Shown: positions 5,467-6,991 of the stretch, piece after piece
Layout: the number at the start of each line of letters is the position of its first letter
Numbering within the stretch: the first letter of the stretch is position 1
NCBI GenBank assembly: GCA_016207365.1
Contig: JACQPU010000155.1
Location: forward strand, 1 to 6,991
Source: Ignavibacteriales bacterium
GTDB lineage: Bacteria; Bacteroidota; Ignavibacteria; UBA10030
Reading direction: 5' to 3'
Length of the DNA stretch: 6,991 bases
Made by a program: the position numbers and the translations under genes
The notes under the pieces: generated by a model
Told to the model about the DNA's origin: nothing
What the model saw: only the letters and a program-made list of their open reading frames with translations
Database searches by the model: none

Positions 5467-6991
5467 GAGTCCGCTTAACGGCCCTCCTCGCATTGGCCGT
5501 TTTTCTGTTCGTTCATTTCCTTTTCTGGGGGTTTCCCGCTGTCTTTCAGTCGTGGAATTCCCAAATCGTGGACCGCATGTTCGTTCTCCGGTCCGCATTC
5601 CCCTCCTTCTCTCCCCGTTATGACTCCTCGGTTGTTCACGTGGATCTCTCCGATCGCACCATTGTGGCACTTCGGAATTTCTACCTGACCCGATCCCATT
5701 ATGCGCAGGTGGTCGAGAATCTCGGCGCCATGGGTACCGCCGCGCAAGTCTGGGATTACATTTTCCCTGGACACACGACTCCAGAAGAGGATCGGAGGTT
5801 CTCAGAGGCGGTCGCTTCATCAGGCAATGCTTATTTCGGGATGAAATTCACGTTGTCAGATGATCCCCCTGCTGCGCCGCTGGATCCGGATCTGGACTAT
5901 GTTCGGTACCTTGACAGCACGGCTTGGCACGTGCAGGTGGAGGGCAACGTGGACGAGATGTACCACGCAACCAGTCCCATCATTACGCTGCCGGATATAG
6001 CGCGCTCCTCACGAGGGTTGGGATATCTAAGCCTGAAATTTGATCGAGACGGCGTGTTTCGCAAAGCGCCCCTCATGGTACGATTCGGTGACCGGACCTA
6101 TCCCAGTTTTGCATTTCGCGTTGCCTGCGAGTACCTCGGCGTCTCACCGGACAGAATCATCCTGTCACCGGGTCACTCCATCACCCTCAAAGGAGCCCGA
6201 AAACCAGGACAGGCGGTTCAGGACGTGATCATCCCGATTGACGAGAAGGCGAACATTGTCATCAACTGGATTGGTCCCTGGGGAACCATGCTGCACTATG
6301 ATTTTGGCGATATCCTGAGAGCGGCCGATGACAGGGATGAGATGGATCTTCTCGCCGAAGAACTCATGGGGAAGATCGTTGTTGTGTCGGAAGTGGCAAC
6401 GGGATCCGCGGACGTTGGTCCCGTCCCCACCGATAATAACTTTCCTCTAAGTGGCTTGCACGCCAATGTCATCTTCTCCATCATTTCCGGTCAGTTCGTT
6501 AGAGAGATTGGTGCCGGCTGGATGATTCTTATTGAGGCGCTTGTCCTCGCGACCCTTGTTTTCCTTGCCGGTCGCCTCTCGTCCATATGGCTTTCGTTCA
6601 GCATGGTCGGCGTGCTGGTTGCTTACATGATCCTCTCGACGACAGCCTTTCTTGGAGGGGTAATCGTCGATCCTCTGCCGGCCACACTGATGATCGTTTT
6701 CGGCATGCTCTCCATTCTCGGTTACCGGTTCTTTGATGAGCAGAAAAACAAGGAAGCTTTGCGCAGATCGTTTGAAGCGTATTTTCCGCCCACCGTGGTC
6801 AGACGCATTATGGCCAATCCAGCATCGATCACTGCCCGAGGGCAGAAAAAAGAACTCACAATCATGTTTAGCGATATCAAAAGCTTTACGACGTATTCAT
6901 CGACCATGGCGCCCGATGATATTCAGAGACTGCTGAATGAGTATTTCGGTGCGATGGTAGAGATTGTTTTCAAGTATGAAGGAACGGTAGA
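5448..6991 (+). CDS. CHASE2 transmembrane class III adenylate/guanylate cyclase (3' end outside window)
   Basis: An open frame without a stop runs to the window edge (514 complete codons). Residues about 8-28 form TM1. A CHASE2 extracytoplasmic sensor domain spans about 30-345, with the family patterns V-V-H-V-D (62-66), D-R-D-G-V-F-R-K (199 on), N-I-V-I-N-W-I-G-P (269 on) and G-S-A-D ... S-G-L-H-A-N (from 319). Three TM helices follow at about 359-376, 380-401 and 410-429. A helical linker (F-E-A-Y-F-P-P-T-V-V) leads to the class III cyclase domain, starting T-I-M-F-S-D-I-K-S-F-T, where D476 is the first metal-binding aspartate. The window ends before the second aspartate and the residues that separate ATP from GTP. 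By family knowledge this would make cAMP or cGMP in the cytoplasm in response to an envelope signal. The start is uncertain: ATGs at 5415, 5445 and 5448 are in frame and none has a good ribosome site. 5448 puts a basic end (MKAAFIRVR) right before TM1. It follows the DUF4384 gene by 39 nt. Confidence 0.88.
   Translation, partial: MKAAFIRVRLTALLALAVFLFVHFLFWGFPAVFQSWNSQIVDRMFVLRSAFPSFSPRYDSSVVHVDLSDRTIVALRNFYLTRSHYAQVVENLGAMGTAAQVWDYIFPGHTTPEEDRRFSEAVASSGNAYFGMKFTLSDDPPAAPLDPDLDYVRYLDSTAWHVQVEGNVDEMYHATSPIITLPDIARSSRGLGYLSLKFDRDGVFRKAPLMVRFGDRTYPSFAFRVACEYLGVSPDRIILSPGHSITLKGARKPGQAVQDVIIPIDEKANIVINWIGPWGTMLHYDFGDILRAADDRDEMDLLAEELMGKIVVVSEVATGSADVGPVPTDNNFPLSGLHANVIFSIISGQFVREIGAGWMILIEALVLATLVFLAGRLSSIWLSFSMVGVLVAYMILSTTAFLGGVIVDPLPATLMIVFGMLSILGYRFFDEQKNKEALRRSFEAYFPPTVVRRIMANPASITARGQKKELTIMFSDIKSFTTYSSTMAPDDIQRLLNEYFGAMVEIVFKYEGTV

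Noticed and set aside
542..6407. Seven GGATCC hexamers, more than the roughly two expected by chance
   Set aside because: They are scattered and, apart from the one at 542, mostly arise from Gly-Ser or Asp-Pro type codons in coding frames; no spacing pattern is seen.

Overview
The window looks like a chromosomal stretch from a Gram-negative bacterium of about 50-55% GC (estimated by eye). Short Sec signal peptides ending in '-GQ' or '-AQ', a TPR lifestyle protein and a periplasmic caspase/DUF4384/CHASE2-cyclase set would fit a member of the Bacteroidota-Chlorobiota (Ignavibacteria/Kapabacteria-like) lineage or another FCB-type phylum. This placement is inference only, because no taxonomic marker gene is present.

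Layout. Positions 1-126 hold no gene but contain a degenerate heptanucleotide tandem repeat (AATAACC-like) abutting the end of the first gene, plus a sigma70-like motif. A minus-strand gene (127-2031) encodes an exported TPR protein of 634 aa. The 242-bp divergent intergenic region (2032-2273) carries a good candidate promoter for the TPR gene and a perfect TTGACA hexamer facing the other way. Three plus-strand genes follow, spaced like an operon: an exported WD40 / Ig-like / caspase-family (C14) protein (2274-4664), an exported or membrane-anchored DUF4384 protein (4716-5408), and the start of a CHASE2 transmembrane class III adenylate/guanylate cyclase (from 5448, or 5415 or 5445, running off the right edge). 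The cyclase start lies inside a perfect 10+1+10 palindrome at 5446-5466, which shares an arm with a second possible hairpin.

Working model (inference). The caspase and DUF4384 proteins are predicted to act outside the cytoplasmic membrane, where the CHASE2 sensor domain also faces. The cyclase catalytic domain faces the cytoplasm. The cluster could therefore couple envelope proteolysis or ligand sensing to cyclic-nucleotide signalling, with the divergent TPR protein as a scaffold in the same compartment. Each domain family is known. The specific combination, and the palindrome on the cyclase start codon, are the points most worth a second look.
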